Shown here: in pieces, positions 43,414-53,233 of the stretch
Layout: each line of letters starts with the position of its first letter
Position numbering within the stretch: position 1 is the first letter of the stretch
NCBI RefSeq assembly: GCF_004363005.1
Contig: NZ_SNYH01000003.1
Span: 264,287 to 328,286 of the forward strand
DNA length: 64,000 nt
Reading direction: 5' to 3'
Source: Tenacibaculum caenipelagi
Lineage (GTDB): Bacteria > Bacteroidota > Bacteroidia > Flavobacteriales > Flavobacteriaceae
The notes under the pieces: model-generated
What the model saw: the letters and a program-made list of their open reading frames with translations, nothing else
Database searches by the model: none
What the model was told of the DNA's origin: nothing
Made by a program: the position numbers and the translations under genes

Positions 43414-44365
43414 ATTTTTTTAGAAACCTCGATTCTAAAAAACCAAGCCCGTAACCATAAAACTGAGTAATAGTTGTAACAACACTCAACAAAGCTACTT
43501 TTAGATTTTTATTTTGAATTAGAGAATCTAAAAAAATACAGGTAAAGTAAATTCCGTAAAAAGCTAAGAGCTGCCAATACCAAAAAAATGCTGCTATAAT
43601 CGCAAAATCAATCCCAATAATAAATAAACTCGGAAACCAATAGGTTAATTTTGCTGTTTCAGGATACTTTTTATTTAAAATAGGTCTAGCTGTACCAAAA
43701 GCAAAAGTTTGCTTAAAAAACTGTTTTATTGTACTTCTACGCTTATGATATACAAAAGCTTTAGCTATCAATTGTGTATCAAAACCATTTTCCCATAAAC
43801 GAAAAGTTAAATCGATATCTTCTCCTGCTTTCATCTTTGAGAAACCACTCGTTTTTTCAAAAGCAATTTTTGATAAACCTAGATTAAAACTTCGAGGCTG
43901 GAACTTTCCTAAGGCCTTTTTCTTACCTCTTATTCCTCCAGTTGTTAGTACCGAAGTCATTGAGTAATTTATCGCTTTTTGTAAAGCTGTAAAACTAGGA
44001 TGTGCAGCATCTGGACCTCCAAAAGCATCAGTATAATTTTCTTCTAGTACTTTTTTTACTTCAGAAAGGTACTGTGGCGGAACAATAACATCTGAATCTA
44101 AAATGATAAAATAATTCCCTAATGCTCTTTGCATTCCGTAATTACGGCTTGCTCCTGCTCCGCTATTTTCTTTATAGTAGTAGTTTAGATTGAGTTCAGA
44201 TGTATATTTTTTTACAATTTCTTCAGATGAGTTTTCAGAACCATCTTCAACAATTAATACCTCAAAATTGTCTTGAAAATCTTGCTTGGTCAAGCTTTCC
44301 AATAACTCATCAATCTCTTGTGGTCGATTATAAACAGGTACTATTATTGAAAATTGTAAACTCAT
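43412..44365 (-). CDS. GT2 family glycosyltransferase
   Basis: A 317-residue inverting GT-A glycosyltransferase: FSIIVPVYNRPQEIDELLES at the N-terminus, DFQDNFEVLIVEDGSENSS, the metal-binding DSD in YFIILDSDVIVPP, and KAGEDIDLTFRLWENG containing the catalytic acidic residue. The last ~80 residues have two to three membrane helices, anchoring it to the inner membrane. It shares one base with the DUF3050 gene upstream. Acceptor unknown. Confidence 0.9.
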   Translation of the reverse strand: MSLQFSIIVPVYNRPQEIDELLESLTKQDFQDNFEVLIVEDGSENSSEEIVKKYTSELNLNYYYKENSGAGASRNYGMQRALGNYFIILDSDVIVPPQYLSEVKKVLEENYTDAFGGPDAAHPSFTALQKAINYSMTSVLTTGGIRGKKKALGKFQPRSFNLGLSKIAFEKTSGFSKMKAGEDIDLTFRLWENGFDTQLIAKAFVYHKRRSTIKQFFKQTFAFGTARPILNKKYPETAKLTYWFPSLFIIGIDFAIIAAFFWYWQLLAFYGIYFTCIFLDSLIQNKNLKVALLSVVTTITQFYGYGLGFLESRFLKK

Positions 44366-45144
44366 TACACTAAAACTTCTTGATTAATCTGTTTAGCGAT
44401 TCCATTCCAAAGTTGAATCCTTTTTTGCAACGATTCTTTAGCATAAAACAATACATCATTCCATTTTTGTTGATCTTCTCCACATAACTCTTCTATCATT
44501 TGTAATGATAATGGTCCGTGTTCATCACCATCCAACTCAATATGTCTATTCAGATAATAGGTAAGTTTACTGTACGAACTCCCCTCTTTCTCTTCTGTAT
44601 TTTTTACAATTTCTAAAAACATATCAGGAATTACATCTTCCCTTCCAAAGGTAAAACTTGATGCAATGATATGTGGTTCTCCTGTTTTTATAACCTCAAA
44701 AGAAAAGTTTACAAAGTCTTTAACTTCATCAATATTTGAACAATCTTCTATTGCTTGCTCAACAGGTTTACCATCAATAATATCTGAAATAAAACTTGAA
44801 ATTTGAGCAGTACTAGCTCCAGCTTGACGCATAGCATCAATATACATTTCAAAATGACTTTTAGGCTCTCCTAATTCATTTACATCTGTTTCTTCGCCTA
44901 ATACAATTTCGTTGATAAAACGAGCTGTTTTAGTATTTACAGCAGGTAACCAAGGTAAGGTTACACAAGTAAGCTCTCTTTGTAAAGCTTTTAACAACGA
45001 CATAAAATCCCACACAGCAAATACATGTGATTCCATAAATAGTTTTACATCGTCAATATGCTTTAACGAATTATATAATTCGTGCTCTTTTAACTGTTGC
45101 CTTAATGGTACTAACTCCTTTTCTATCTGTAAAATATTGTTCAT
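44365..45144 (-). CDS. DUF3050 domain-containing protein
   Basis: A 259-residue protein started at the ATG at 45144. A frame start at 45186 would begin inside the fabI terminator hairpin. DUF3050 features visible are [20 protein letters not shown] (His-rich helix), [21 protein letters not shown] and [17 protein letters not shown], whose His, Glu and Asp residues suggest a haem-oxygenase-like metal-binding helical fold. Function unknown. The glycosyltransferase gene begins at its last base. Confidence 0.86.
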   Translation of the reverse strand: MNNILQIEKELVPLRQQLKEHELYNSLKHIDDVKLFMESHVFAVWDFMSLLKALQRELTCVTLPWLPAVNTKTARFINEIVLGEETDVNELGEPKSHFEMYIDAMRQAGASTAQISSFISDIIDGKPVEQAIEDCSNIDEVKDFVNFSFEVIKTGEPHIIASSFTFGREDVIPDMFLEIVKNTEEKEGSSYSKLTYYLNRHIELDGDEHGPLSLQMIEELCGEDQQKWNDVLFYAKESLQKRIQLWNGIAKQINQEVLV

Positions 45145-45161
45145 TTTGTAGCTATCAATAA

Positions 45162-45189
45162 AAAATGCAAATCTAACGATTTGCATTTT
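45162..45189 (-). terminator. Terminator of fabI
   Basis: Arms AAAATGCAAATC and GATTTGCATTTT with a TAAC loop, followed on the minus strand by a T run. Confidence 0.8.
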
Positions 45190-45215
45190 ATCTATATTCT
45201 ATTTCATTAAAGATC

Positions 45216-46028
45216 TTACTCTTCAATAAATCTTTCCATTACTGCATCACTTACTCCCATATTAGAGAAACCTCCATCGTGGAATAAGTTTTGTAAAGTT
45301 ACTTTTTTAGTTAAATCAGAGAATAATGAGATCGTGTAATCTGCACATTCTAATGCTGTTGCATTTCCTAATGGAGACATTTTTTCAGCATATGAAATAA
45401 ATCCATCAAAACCTTTAACTCCTTGACCAGCTGTTGTTGGAGTTGGTGATTGAGAAATTGTATTTACACGTACTTTATGATCTCTCCCGAAGAAATATCC
45501 AAAACTACGAGCAATACTTTCTAAATATGCTTTATTATCAGCCATATCGTTATAATCTGGGAATACACGTTGTGCAGCCATGTAGGTTAACGCAACAATA
45601 CTTCCCCACTCGTTCATAGCTTGTTTGTTGTATAAAACGTTCATTACTTTATGAAAAGACACTGCAGAAACATCCCATCCTTTTGTAGTAAAATCGTAAT
45701 TCTGATCTGTATAGTGTTTTCCTTTACGTACATTTACTGACATACCAATTGAATGTAAAACGAAATCGATTTTACCTCCTAAAATTTCCATAGACTTTTC
45801 AACTAAGTTATTTAAGTCGTCCATAGAAGTTGCGTCAGCAGGAATAATTTCTGATCCAGTTTTAGCTGCTAAATCTTTGATACCTCCCATACGCATAGCA
45901 ATTGGTGCGTTGGTTAACACAAACTCAGCTCCTTCTTCGTGAGCACGCTCAGCTACTTTCCATGCAATAGAATTTTCATCTAATGCTCCAAAAATAATTC
46001 CTTTTTTTCCTTTTAATAAATTATACAT
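45216..46028 (-). CDS. fabI: Enoyl-[acyl-carrier-protein] reductase (NADH)
   Basis: A 270-residue short-chain-dehydrogenase-fold FabI that carries out the last reduction in fatty acid elongation. The nucleotide-binding segment is GIIFGALDENSIAWKVAE (near 10-27); the catalytic Tyr and Lys are spaced YX6K as Tyr159 and Lys166 in PDYNDMADNKAYLE. Length and motifs are standard. Its own promoter box and terminator flank it, so it is monocistronic. Expected target of triclosan-type inhibitors. Confidence 0.95.
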   Translation of the reverse strand: MYNLLKGKKGIIFGALDENSIAWKVAERAHEEGAEFVLTNAPIAMRMGGIKDLAAKTGSEIIPADATSMDDLNNLVEKSMEILGGKIDFVLHSIGMSVNVRKGKHYTDQNYDFTTKGWDVSAVSFHKVMNVLYNKQAMNEWGSIVALTYMAAQRVFPDYNDMADNKAYLESIARSFGYFFGRDHKVRVNTISQSPTPTTAGQGVKGFDGFISYAEKMSPLGNATALECADYTISLFSDLTKKVTLQNLFHDGGFSNMGVSDAVMERFIEE

Positions 46029-46068
46029 ATTTAAAATATTTTTAGTCTATCGTTGTTTGTTCTGAAAG

Positions 46069-46076
46069 CAAATATA
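46069..46076 (-). promoter_or_regulatory. -7 box TATATTTG of fabI
   Basis: Exact TAnnTTTG on the minus strand, 40 nt before the fabI ATG; -33 not clear. Confidence 0.5.
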
Positions 46077-46079
46077 CTC

Positions 46080-47732
46080 TTAATTTAATAATTCTTTTGC
46101 ATGAGTTAACGCACTTTCAGAAACATCTTTGCCGCTTAACATTTCAGCAATTTCTCTAATTCGTTCACTTTCTGATAACAGTTTTAAATTTGAAGTCGTC
46201 ACACCTGCTTCTTCTCCTTTAAACACTTTATAATGCTGTATTCCTTTTGAGGCAATTTGAGGTAAATGTGTAATGGTTATCACCTGCATATTCGCTCCCA
46301 TATCCTGCATTATTTTGGCTATTTTGTTAGATACTTCACCTGAAACTCCAGTATCAATTTCATCAAAAATAATGGTAGGCAATTGTATGTTTTCTGATAA
46401 TATTTTTTTGATAGACAACATGATTCTCGACAATTCTCCTCCTGATGCTACCTTTTTCAACTCACCAAAATTCCCTCCTTTATTGGCAGAGAACAAGAAC
46501 TCTAAATTGTCTTTTCCGTTAGATAAATAATCTTCGGAAGGTTGTAATTCGATAGCAAAACGAGCATTTGGCATTCCTAATTCTGATAAAAGGTATTCTA
46601 ATTCTTTTTTCAACTTTGGAATGACCTTATTTCGTGATGTAGTAATCATATTGGCTACTTCATCTAACTTTTGAGTAACTTCTTTAATTTCTGCTTCCTT
46701 TTTTCCTATCAATCCCCCAGCATCTTCAACTTGTGCTACTTTTTCCGCTAACGATTCATGGATTTCTTGTAACTCTGTTATCGTTGCTACAGAATGTTTC
46801 TTTTGAAGATTATATATTAATTGTAGTCTATCATTCAACTCTTCTATTTCATTCGGGTTGAACTCTACTTCTTCATTCGCACTTTCTAACTCAGTAACTA
46901 CATCGTCTAACTCGATTTTAACACTCGTTATACGGTTGGCTAATTCTTCATATTGTTTTGAAAAAGAACTGATTTTTTGCAGTTTGTTTTCTAAGGTATA
47001 TAATAAGGTTTGAATCCCTATTTCTTCATTTATAGAAATCCCCAATGCCTCTGACAAATTCAATTTTATTTCTTCAATATTATTTAATTTATCTAGCTTT
47101 TCTTCTAAAACTTCTTGTTCACCTGCTTGTAACTTAGCCTCTTCTAACTCATTAAATAAGTGTAAATTATATTCGTATTGCTCTTTTGATTTTTCAGTTT
47201 CTTCCTGAAGAATTTTTAGCTCTTTTCGTAATTTGTTATACGTGCGTAACCCTCTCTTATAAGATGCTATTTTTGCTTGATTTTTCGCTAAAGCATCTAT
47301 TACAGAAAACTGAAAACTCACATCAGAAAGTTGTAACGTTTGATGCTGTGAATGAATGTCTATCAACTTTGTTTTTAAAGCTGAAAGCACTGATAAAGTT
47401 ACTGGAGTATCATTTACAAAGGCACGTGATTTACCTGAAGGCAAGATTTCTCTTCGAATAATCGTCTCCACTTCATAATCAATATCCAATTCTTCATACA
47501 ATTCTTGTAAAGAATAGCCTTCAACCGAAAATTGTGCTTCAATTACACATTTTTTTTCGGTGTCTTTTAGTGAGGATAAATCAGCTCGATTACCCATTAC
47601 CAAACCAAGAGCTCCTAATAAAATAGACTTTCCTGCTCCTGTTTCACCAGTAATGATAGATAAACCTTTTGTAAAATCAATCGATAACTGATTGATTAGC
47701 GCGTAGTTTTGTATGGATAAATGTGTTAACAA
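46080..47732 (-). CDS. recN: DNA repair protein RecN
   Basis: A 550-residue SMC-like ATPase for double-strand break repair. It starts at a TTG giving MLTHLSIQNYALINQLSIDF; Walker A is GETGAGKS (29-36); a central coiled coil spans about 150-370; and the C-terminal ABC signature KVASGGELSRIMLSIKK precedes Walker B TIIFDEIDTGVSGEV. Length is normal. It lies in the bamD-rpoZ-coaBC-DUF4835-recN direction but is separated from DUF4835 by ~106 nt. Confidence 0.95.
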   Translation of the reverse strand: MLTHLSIQNYALINQLSIDFTKGLSIITGETGAGKSILLGALGLVMGNRADLSSLKDTEKKCVIEAQFSVEGYSLQELYEELDIDYEVETIIRREILPSGKSRAFVNDTPVTLSVLSALKTKLIDIHSQHQTLQLSDVSFQFSVIDALAKNQAKIASYKRGLRTYNKLRKELKILQEETEKSKEQYEYNLHLFNELEEAKLQAGEQEVLEEKLDKLNNIEEIKLNLSEALGISINEEIGIQTLLYTLENKLQKISSFSKQYEELANRITSVKIELDDVVTELESANEEVEFNPNEIEELNDRLQLIYNLQKKHSVATITELQEIHESLAEKVAQVEDAGGLIGKKEAEIKEVTQKLDEVANMITTSRNKVIPKLKKELEYLLSELGMPNARFAIELQPSEDYLSNGKDNLEFLFSANKGGNFGELKKVASGGELSRIMLSIKKILSENIQLPTIIFDEIDTGVSGEVSNKIAKIMQDMGANMQVITITHLPQIASKGIQHYKVFKGEEAGVTTSNLKLLSESERIREIAEMLSGKDVSESALTHAKELLN

Positions 47733-47838
47733 ATTTTATTCTTTAAAGGGAATAAAAGTAAGGATTTTTGATTGAATTATATCACCCTAAAATAAAGGAC
47801 ATATATTCTTTTTCAATTCTATTGATTAGAATTCAATC

Positions 47839-48729
47839 TTACTGAATATTCTTCCACTTATCTTTATAAGTTGGAGCAATTTTATTTAAAACTGTAAGCA
47901 TTTGAGATTGATTTCTAGAAGCTATTCCATCAGAAAAAACATTTACGATTTCATCTCCTTTGGCATCCAAGAAAACACGAATCATATAATTACCGATAGT
48001 TATATTATGCAACTTATCTAAATCAATCACACTTTTTTCAATAGCTTCTTTCGCTGAGCTTTTATCATCTGCAAACTTATCAAAACCGTTGCGGTGATAA
48101 TTATAATAAATACTACGCAGTGTACTAAACTTTGATGATAATAAATTATCTATCAAAGCAAAACGATTTTGTTTTCCTACTTGATTTTGCCAACCAGATT
48201 CTCCACTTGATTGTGCTAATAACATAATATTTTCAGCTTGCTTTAGATGAGTTTCTCCACCTTTTAATGCAAAGGTATCTGCGTCAACCCCTAAAATAGT
48301 ATATACATAAAAAGCAATCGTAGAAATTAAATTAGAGTCGTAAGTGGTTGGATTGTAAATTAACGGATCAAATTCGTTATAACGAAAGTTAAAATTTGTG
48401 TCGTTAATATTTAAAACAGGAGTTGCATATGTAGAATTGTACACAGGCCTTGTTGACTGTACTTGTAACGTTGCTGAAAAGTTGCTCCCATTTTGCTCAT
48501 CAATAATGATATTAAAAGCACAATTAATACGTTCTTGTTGTTTGAAGTTTCTGTTTGTCCATTGTTTATCGTTGATAAACTCGGTTAGTGCTTTTTGTAA
48601 GGTTTGATATACTTGTTTATTACTACTCTGAACTTTATCTGAATTGATAACTACAGTAGCATTCAACTCTTGAGATTGAGAAGATAAAACAACTGAAAAA
48701 AGAAAAACTATAAAGAAAAACTTACGCAT
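47839..48729 (-). CDS. DUF4835 family exported protein
   Basis: A 296-residue protein with signal peptide (KFFFIVFLFSVVLSSQSQ). Recognised as DUF4835 by ELNATVVINSDKVQSSNKQVYQTL, FNFRYNEFDPLIYNP and SGESGWQNQVGKQNRFALIDNL. Unknown function, conserved in this position next to coaBC in Bacteroidota as I recall. Its start overlaps the coaBC end by 8 nt. Periplasmic by signal peptide. Confidence 0.88.
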   Translation of the reverse strand: MRKFFFIVFLFSVVLSSQSQELNATVVINSDKVQSSNKQVYQTLQKALTEFINDKQWTNRNFKQQERINCAFNIIIDEQNGSNFSATLQVQSTRPVYNSTYATPVLNINDTNFNFRYNEFDPLIYNPTTYDSNLISTIAFYVYTILGVDADTFALKGGETHLKQAENIMLLAQSSGESGWQNQVGKQNRFALIDNLLSSKFSTLRSIYYNYHRNGFDKFADDKSSAKEAIEKSVIDLDKLHNITIGNYMIRVFLDAKGDEIVNVFSDGIASRNQSQMLTVLNKIAPTYKDKWKNIQ

Positions 48730-49933
48730 TTAATTTTTGTATTATTTCGTTAACGATATCTTTTGACACTGCTGCTTTCGACTTTAAATCGAAAGATTTC
48801 TCATTCAAATCAGCATCAATGATTGTAATTTTATTAGTGTCGGTTGCAAAACCAGCACCTTTATCACGTAACGAATTTAATACAATAAAATCTAAATTTT
48901 TGCGTGTAAGCTTACTTTTTGCGTTTTGTATTTCATCGTTCGTTTCTAATGCAAATCCAACTAACAACTGATTTTTCTTAATTTCTCCAAGAGATTTTAA
49001 GATATCTTTAGTTGGTTCTAACTCAATACTTAACGCTGCTTCTTTCTTTTTTATTTTTTGGGTTGCCACATTTTTTGGTCTATAATCCGCAACCGCAGCT
49101 GATAATACAGCTACATCAACATCAGTATAATATTGATGACACGCTTCGTACATATCTTGTGCTGATTTCACATCTATTCTATGAATAAAAGAATGGTTTG
49201 CTTGTTGATGTGAGGGACCAGCAATTAAAAACACCTCAGCACCTAAGTTAGCTGCTGTTTTAGCAATTTCGAATCCCATTTTACCCGAAGAATGATTTCC
49301 GATAAAACGTACTGGGTCTATTGCTTCATAAGTTGGCCCTGCAGTAATCAATATTTTTTTTCCTCGAAGAGGTAATTTAGATAGGATGTCTTTTTCTATA
49401 AAGTCAACAATATCTTCTGGTTCTGCCATACGACCTTCACCAACCAATCCACTTGCTAATTCACCCGAAGTAGCTGGTATTAAAATATTACCAAAACTTT
49501 GTAAACTTTCTAAACTTGCTTTTGTTGATGGATGCTGGTACATGTCTAAATCCATCGCAGGTGCAAAATATACTGGACATTTTGCTGATAAATACGTAGC
49601 CAATAATAGATTATCGCAAGTACCTTTGGTCATTTTAGACAAGGTATTAGCTGTAGCAGGAGCAATAATCATCAAATCTGCCCACAAACCTAAATCTACA
49701 TGATTGTTCCAAAGTTCATTTTCATCCTCGGTATCATAAAAAGTAGAATGAACTGGATTTTTTGAAAGTGTAGAAAGTGTAAGAGGTGTTATAAAATCTT
49801 TAGACGCAGGAGTCATAATAACCTTGACTTCTGCGCCTGATTTTATAAATAGGCGAACTAAGTTCGCTGTTTTGTATGCCGCAATACCTGCGGTAACACC
49901 AAGTAAAACTTTTTTACCGCTTAGTACAGACAT
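48722..49933 (-). CDS. coaBC: Phosphopantothenoylcysteine decarboxylase/synthase CoaBC
   Basis: A 403-residue bifunctional coenzyme A enzyme. The N-terminal FMN-dependent CoaC half has LLGVTAGIAAYKTANLVRLF, the active His in NNHVDLGLWADL and PATANTLSKMTKGTCDNLL; the C-terminal CoaB half has KILITAGPTYEAIDPVRF and SAAVADYRPK. It joins phosphopantothenate to cysteine and decarboxylates the product. It is 1 nt from the rpoZ-like gene and overlaps DUF4835. Confidence 0.95.
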   Translation of the reverse strand: MSVLSGKKVLLGVTAGIAAYKTANLVRLFIKSGAEVKVIMTPASKDFITPLTLSTLSKNPVHSTFYDTEDENELWNNHVDLGLWADLMIIAPATANTLSKMTKGTCDNLLLATYLSAKCPVYFAPAMDLDMYQHPSTKASLESLQSFGNILIPATSGELASGLVGEGRMAEPEDIVDFIEKDILSKLPLRGKKILITAGPTYEAIDPVRFIGNHSSGKMGFEIAKTAANLGAEVFLIAGPSHQQANHSFIHRIDVKSAQDMYEACHQYYTDVDVAVLSAAVADYRPKNVATQKIKKKEAALSIELEPTKDILKSLGEIKKNQLLVGFALETNDEIQNAKSKLTRKNLDFIVLNSLRDKGAGFATDTNKITIIDADLNEKSFDLKSKAAVSKDIVNEIIQKLNA

Positions 49934-49934
49934 A

Positions 49935-50255
49935 TTATTTTGTCTCTGGATTTCTATAATATACTTTATCGTTTAACCATTCTTCCACTGCAATTGCATG
50001 TGGTTTTGGTAAGCGCTCGTAAAATTTAGAAACTTCTATTTGTTCTTTGTTTTCAAAGACTTCTTCTAAGCTATCATTATAAGTAGCAAACTCATCTAAC
50101 TTATCTACTAATTCCTTTTTTAAATCAGAATTAATTTGCGTAGCTCTCTTAGCTATGATTGAGATAGCTTCATAAATATTATCTGTTGGAGCTTCGATAG
50201 CTTCTCTGTTGTAAGTTATTGTACTTAACGCCGCTTTCGTTTCTTTATAATCCAT
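49935..50255 (-). CDS. DNA-directed RNA polymerase omega subunit family protein
   Basis: A 106-residue protein of the Bacteroidota RNA polymerase omega (RpoZ-like) type. The omega signature is seen in NIYEAISIIAKRATQINSDL, followed by a helical, acidic middle and the C-terminal PHAIAVEEWLNDKVYYRNP typical of this group. It assists RNA polymerase assembly. It sits 3 nt after bamD and 1 nt before coaBC, the same order known from relatives. Confidence 0.9.
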   Translation of the reverse strand: MDYKETKAALSTITYNREAIEAPTDNIYEAISIIAKRATQINSDLKKELVDKLDEFATYNDSLEEVFENKEQIEVSKFYERLPKPHAIAVEEWLNDKVYYRNPETK

Positions 50256-50258
50256 TTT

Positions 50259-51080
50259 TTAACTTTTAACTAATTGCTCTTGTTCCTTGTTTAATGCTGT
50301 TAGCATTTGATTTGATTCTTCCATGAATTTAGATTCTGGAAAATTTCTTTTCAATTTATCGTACGCTTTTACTGCTTCCTTTATTCTTTCCGCTTTTCTT
50401 CGTTGCGTACTCTTCATTGCAAAATCGTGCGCTGCTTTTAAACGATAATATAAAGCTTCTTCTTTATACTTTGTTCCTAAATAGTCTTCTAACAAATTAT
50501 CAAAAGCAACAATTGCTGCTTTGTAATTTCTAGAATCATATTCTGCAGTTCTATAATATGTCTTTGCTATTTCAAAAGACTTCTTTTCTAATTTTGCTCT
50601 TAACTCTGCATGATACTTATTAGCTTCAGCTAACTTATCAGAATCTGGATAATTATCAATAAACTTTTGAAAAGCTTCTAAAGCTTTATTGGTATCTGTT
50701 GGATCTAAACTAAAGCTCGGTGCTGCTTTGTAATAACTTAACGCTGATAAAAAAACGGCTTCTTCTCTTTTAGAACTTTTCGGGTAATTCCCTGCAAATC
50801 TATTAAAATAGTATCCAGCTAAGCTGTAATTCTTCTCATTAAAATTAGACTGTGAAACCATAAACTGAATACGTTCCATTTGTGGTTTCCCTCTATACGA
50901 AGGAGTTATCTTTTCAAACAAACGTAAGGCTTTTCCGTACTTTTGTGCTTCGTACATTTTCACAGCCATCTTGTATTGTTCTTCAACAGTTCCTTTGTTC
51001 AATACTTTTTGGTATTCTCCACATGAAGACAATACTAAAAGCATTACAGCAATATACGCTAGATTTTTCATTTTTTGCAT
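50259..51080 (-). CDS. bamD: Outer-membrane assembly lipoprotein BamD
   Basis: A 273-residue lipoprotein (270 if the ATG at 51071 is used) of the Bam complex that inserts beta-barrels into the outer membrane. The lipobox is VLSSC (Cys at 20 from the first ATG); TPR repeats fill the rest, including YKMAVKMYEAQKYGKALRLF and EALYYRLKAAHDFAMKS. A TAATTTTG box ends 4 nt before ATG 51080, which suggests a leaderless transcript and slightly favours that start. It leads an operon with rpoZ-like and coaBC. Confidence 0.92.
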   Translation of the reverse strand: MQKMKNLAYIAVMLLVLSSCGEYQKVLNKGTVEEQYKMAVKMYEAQKYGKALRLFEKITPSYRGKPQMERIQFMVSQSNFNEKNYSLAGYYFNRFAGNYPKSSKREEAVFLSALSYYKAAPSFSLDPTDTNKALEAFQKFIDNYPDSDKLAEANKYHAELRAKLEKKSFEIAKTYYRTAEYDSRNYKAAIVAFDNLLEDYLGTKYKEEALYYRLKAAHDFAMKSTQRRKAERIKEAVKAYDKLKRNFPESKFMEESNQMLTALNKEQEQLVKS

Positions 51081-51084
51081 CTGG

Positions 51085-51092
51085 CAAAATTA
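51085..51092 (-). promoter_or_regulatory. -7 box TAATTTTG, near-leaderless bamD promoter
   Basis: Exact TAnnTTTG on the minus strand with only 4 nt to the first ATG. Confidence 0.45.
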
Positions 51093-51204
51093 GTGATTAA
51101 TTATGGATTATTAAAACGTTTTTTTACTCTGAATAAAGCACCACAAGAAACTATAAATTCTGTTATAAAATATTCAAAGAATCCCTAAATGTTTGTTAAT
51201 CTTA

Positions 51205-51717
51205 TTACTGAGGAGTTGTTGCTGATTGTGCCACTATTTGTTTTACATCATTATCGAACAAATACAAGCCTCCTTTATCGTCACCAATTAAATTGATTTT
51301 ATCTAAAATATTACGCGCTAATGCTTCTTCTTCTATCTGCTCTGACACATACCATTGTAAAAAGTTATGGGTAGCATAATCTTGTTCTTGTAATGTAATA
51401 TGTACTAAGTCATTGATTGATTTAGAAACCATCACTTCATGATCAAACAATGCTTGAAACATATCTTTAAATGAACCAAATTTTGTTGGAGGTGCCGATA
51501 AATCTGAAATACGTGCATGACCTCCTCGTTCATTTACAAATTTTACCAATTTTAACATATGCATTCGCTCCTCATCTGAATGTGCATACATAAACTGCGC
51601 AACACCTTCAAATCCTTGTATTTCTGCCCAACATGCCATCGATAAATATATTTGTGACGACTCTGCTTCAACTTTTATTTGCTCATTTAATGCCTGTTCT
51701 ATTACTTTTGATAACAT
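51205..51717 (-). CDS. ftnA: Ferritin
   Basis: A 170-residue bacterial non-haem ferritin that stores iron. Ferroxidase ligands are seen in VEAESSQIYLSMACWAEIQG (Glu), YAHSDEERMHMLKLV (Glu, Glu, His) and LQWYVSEQIEEEALARNIL (Glu, Gln). Length typical. A weak box (CATCTTTG) upstream overlaps the tail of the dapA terminator. No regulator gene adjacent. Confidence 0.94.
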   Translation of the reverse strand: MLSKVIEQALNEQIKVEAESSQIYLSMACWAEIQGFEGVAQFMYAHSDEERMHMLKLVKFVNERGGHARISDLSAPPTKFGSFKDMFQALFDHEVMVSKSINDLVHITLQEQDYATHNFLQWYVSEQIEEEALARNILDKINLIGDDKGGLYLFDNDVKQIVAQSATTPQ

Positions 51718-51760
51718 ATTTTTCTTCTTTTGATTTGATTCTTATACAAAGATGCTAAAA

Positions 51761-51790
51761 AAAGACTACAATATCGAAACTGTAGTCTTT
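51761..51790 (-). terminator. Terminator of dapA
   Basis: Ten-base arms AAAGACTACA and TGTAGTCTTT, 10-nt loop, T run on the minus strand. Confidence 0.85.
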
Positions 51791-51817
51791 AGTCTTATTA
51801 ATTTTTGTTTAGACAAA

Positions 51818-52693
51818 TTACAGATTATCTATAAAATCTGATATTTTGGTTTGTAATTCTTCTGATGCTTTTACCAATGGCAAACGTACCTCATCTAAAC
51901 AAAGACCTAACTTTAACAATACAGCTTTAATTCCTGCAGGATTATTTTCTTCAAAAATATAATTTACAACATCCATCAACTTGTAGTGTATATCATAAGC
52001 CTCTTTTGCTTTTCCTTCTAATCCTAACTGAATCATTTTTGAAAACTCTTTTGGCAATGCCTGTCCTATTACAGAAATCACTCCTGCTCCACCTGCTAGC
52101 ACTACTCCTAATGCTAAATCATCATCACCTGAAATTACTAAAAAGTCTTCTGATTTATCTTTTAACAACTCATAGTACTGTTGTTGATTATTTCCTGCTT
52201 CTTTAACTGCAATAATATTTTCGAAATCTCTAGCTAATCGTAAAGTAGTCGCAGGCTCCATATTCTTAGCTGTTCTTCCTGGAACATTGTATAAAATAAT
52301 TGGCTTTGGACTTGCTAATGAAATTGCTTTATAATGCTGATAAAAACCTTCTTGAGTTGGTTTGCTATAATATGGAGCTACAGATAAAATTGCATCAATA
52401 TCATTTAAATCTAACGAAGTAAGCTCATCAATAACAACTTGTGTATTATTTCCTCCAACTCCAAGTACTAAAGGTAAACGCCCTTTATTCTCTTCTGCAA
52501 CCACCTTTATTATTTCAAGCTTTTCTTCTTTGGTGATCGTTGCACTTTCTCCAGTAGTTCCATTTATTACTAAATAGTTTGTGCCGTTTTCAATATTATA
52601 GTTTACTAACTTTCTAAGTGCATCGAAATCTACACTTAAATCTTCGTTGAAAGGAGTTACTAAAGCCACTCCTGTTCCTACAAACTTTTGCAT
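51818..52693 (-). CDS. dapA: 4-hydroxy-tetrahydrodipicolinate synthase
   Basis: A 291-residue class I aldolase that condenses pyruvate and aspartate semialdehyde, the first committed lysine/DAP step. The GTTGES motif is at 45-50, catalytic Tyr135 in ILYNVPGRT and the Schiff-base Lys164 in [10 protein letters not shown]. Its first base overlaps the stop of the DUF6913 gene, so they are translationally coupled. dapB and dapF are elsewhere in the window. Confidence 0.96.
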   Translation of the reverse strand: MQKFVGTGVALVTPFNEDLSVDFDALRKLVNYNIENGTNYLVINGTTGESATITKEEKLEIIKVVAEENKGRLPLVLGVGGNNTQVVIDELTSLDLNDIDAILSVAPYYSKPTQEGFYQHYKAISLASPKPIILYNVPGRTAKNMEPATTLRLARDFENIIAVKEAGNNQQQYYELLKDKSEDFLVISGDDDLALGVVLAGGAGVISVIGQALPKEFSKMIQLGLEGKAKEAYDIHYKLMDVVNYIFEENNPAGIKAVLLKLGLCLDEVRLPLVKASEELQTKISDFIDNL

Positions 52694-53205
52694 TATATTT
52701 TATTTAAAATCGTTAGGTATTTTTTTAATTCTTGATTTAAAACCGCTTCGTTAAAATTAACATCAGATACAACAATATCGTATAATCTATCATCAATTTC
52801 AGCAAAACCTGCTTTGAAATCTGCTTGCGATAACAAAGTTACCATATTCGTTAGCAAATTTGATGTTTTTGTATAATTTATAAGTAGGTCGTATTCATTT
52901 TTAACGAAATTTTTCAAATTGTCGGATTTTAAACTCGCTTTAAATCCAAAATCTTTATCGGTAAAAAATTGTGGTGATGGTTCATCTTTTTTAGAATATT
53001 CTCTATAAACTAAAACTGTTACCTCTTCTTTTTTCAATGGAAAATTGTTTGCTAAATTCGCCAATACAACATTTACCAAAGCCTCATTATCTAACAATAT
53101 TGCAACCTTTTTCACCTTGGTTGTTTTATGTTTTTTATCACTTTGTTTAGCTATTAGCTTATCGTATTCCTTTTGAATGGACTTACTTTTTAATGTACTT
53201 ATCAT
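52693..53205 (-). CDS. DUF6913-like conserved protein upstream of dapA
   Basis: A 170-residue soluble protein with a Lys-rich N-terminus ([20 protein letters not shown]) and a Rossmann-like middle ([59 protein letters not shown]). It reads as the family I know as DUF6913, commonly placed before dapA in flavobacteria; the number is from memory. Function unknown. Coupled to dapA by a one-base overlap. Confidence 0.72.
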   Translation of the reverse strand: MISTLKSKSIQKEYDKLIAKQSDKKHKTTKVKKVAILLDNEALVNVVLANLANNFPLKKEEVTVLVYREYSKKDEPSPQFFTDKDFGFKASLKSDNLKNFVKNEYDLLINYTKTSNLLTNMVTLLSQADFKAGFAEIDDRLYDIVVSDVNFNEAVLNQELKKYLTILNKI

Positions 53206-53233
53206 TTATGAAAATTAGGGATAGCTAATTTAT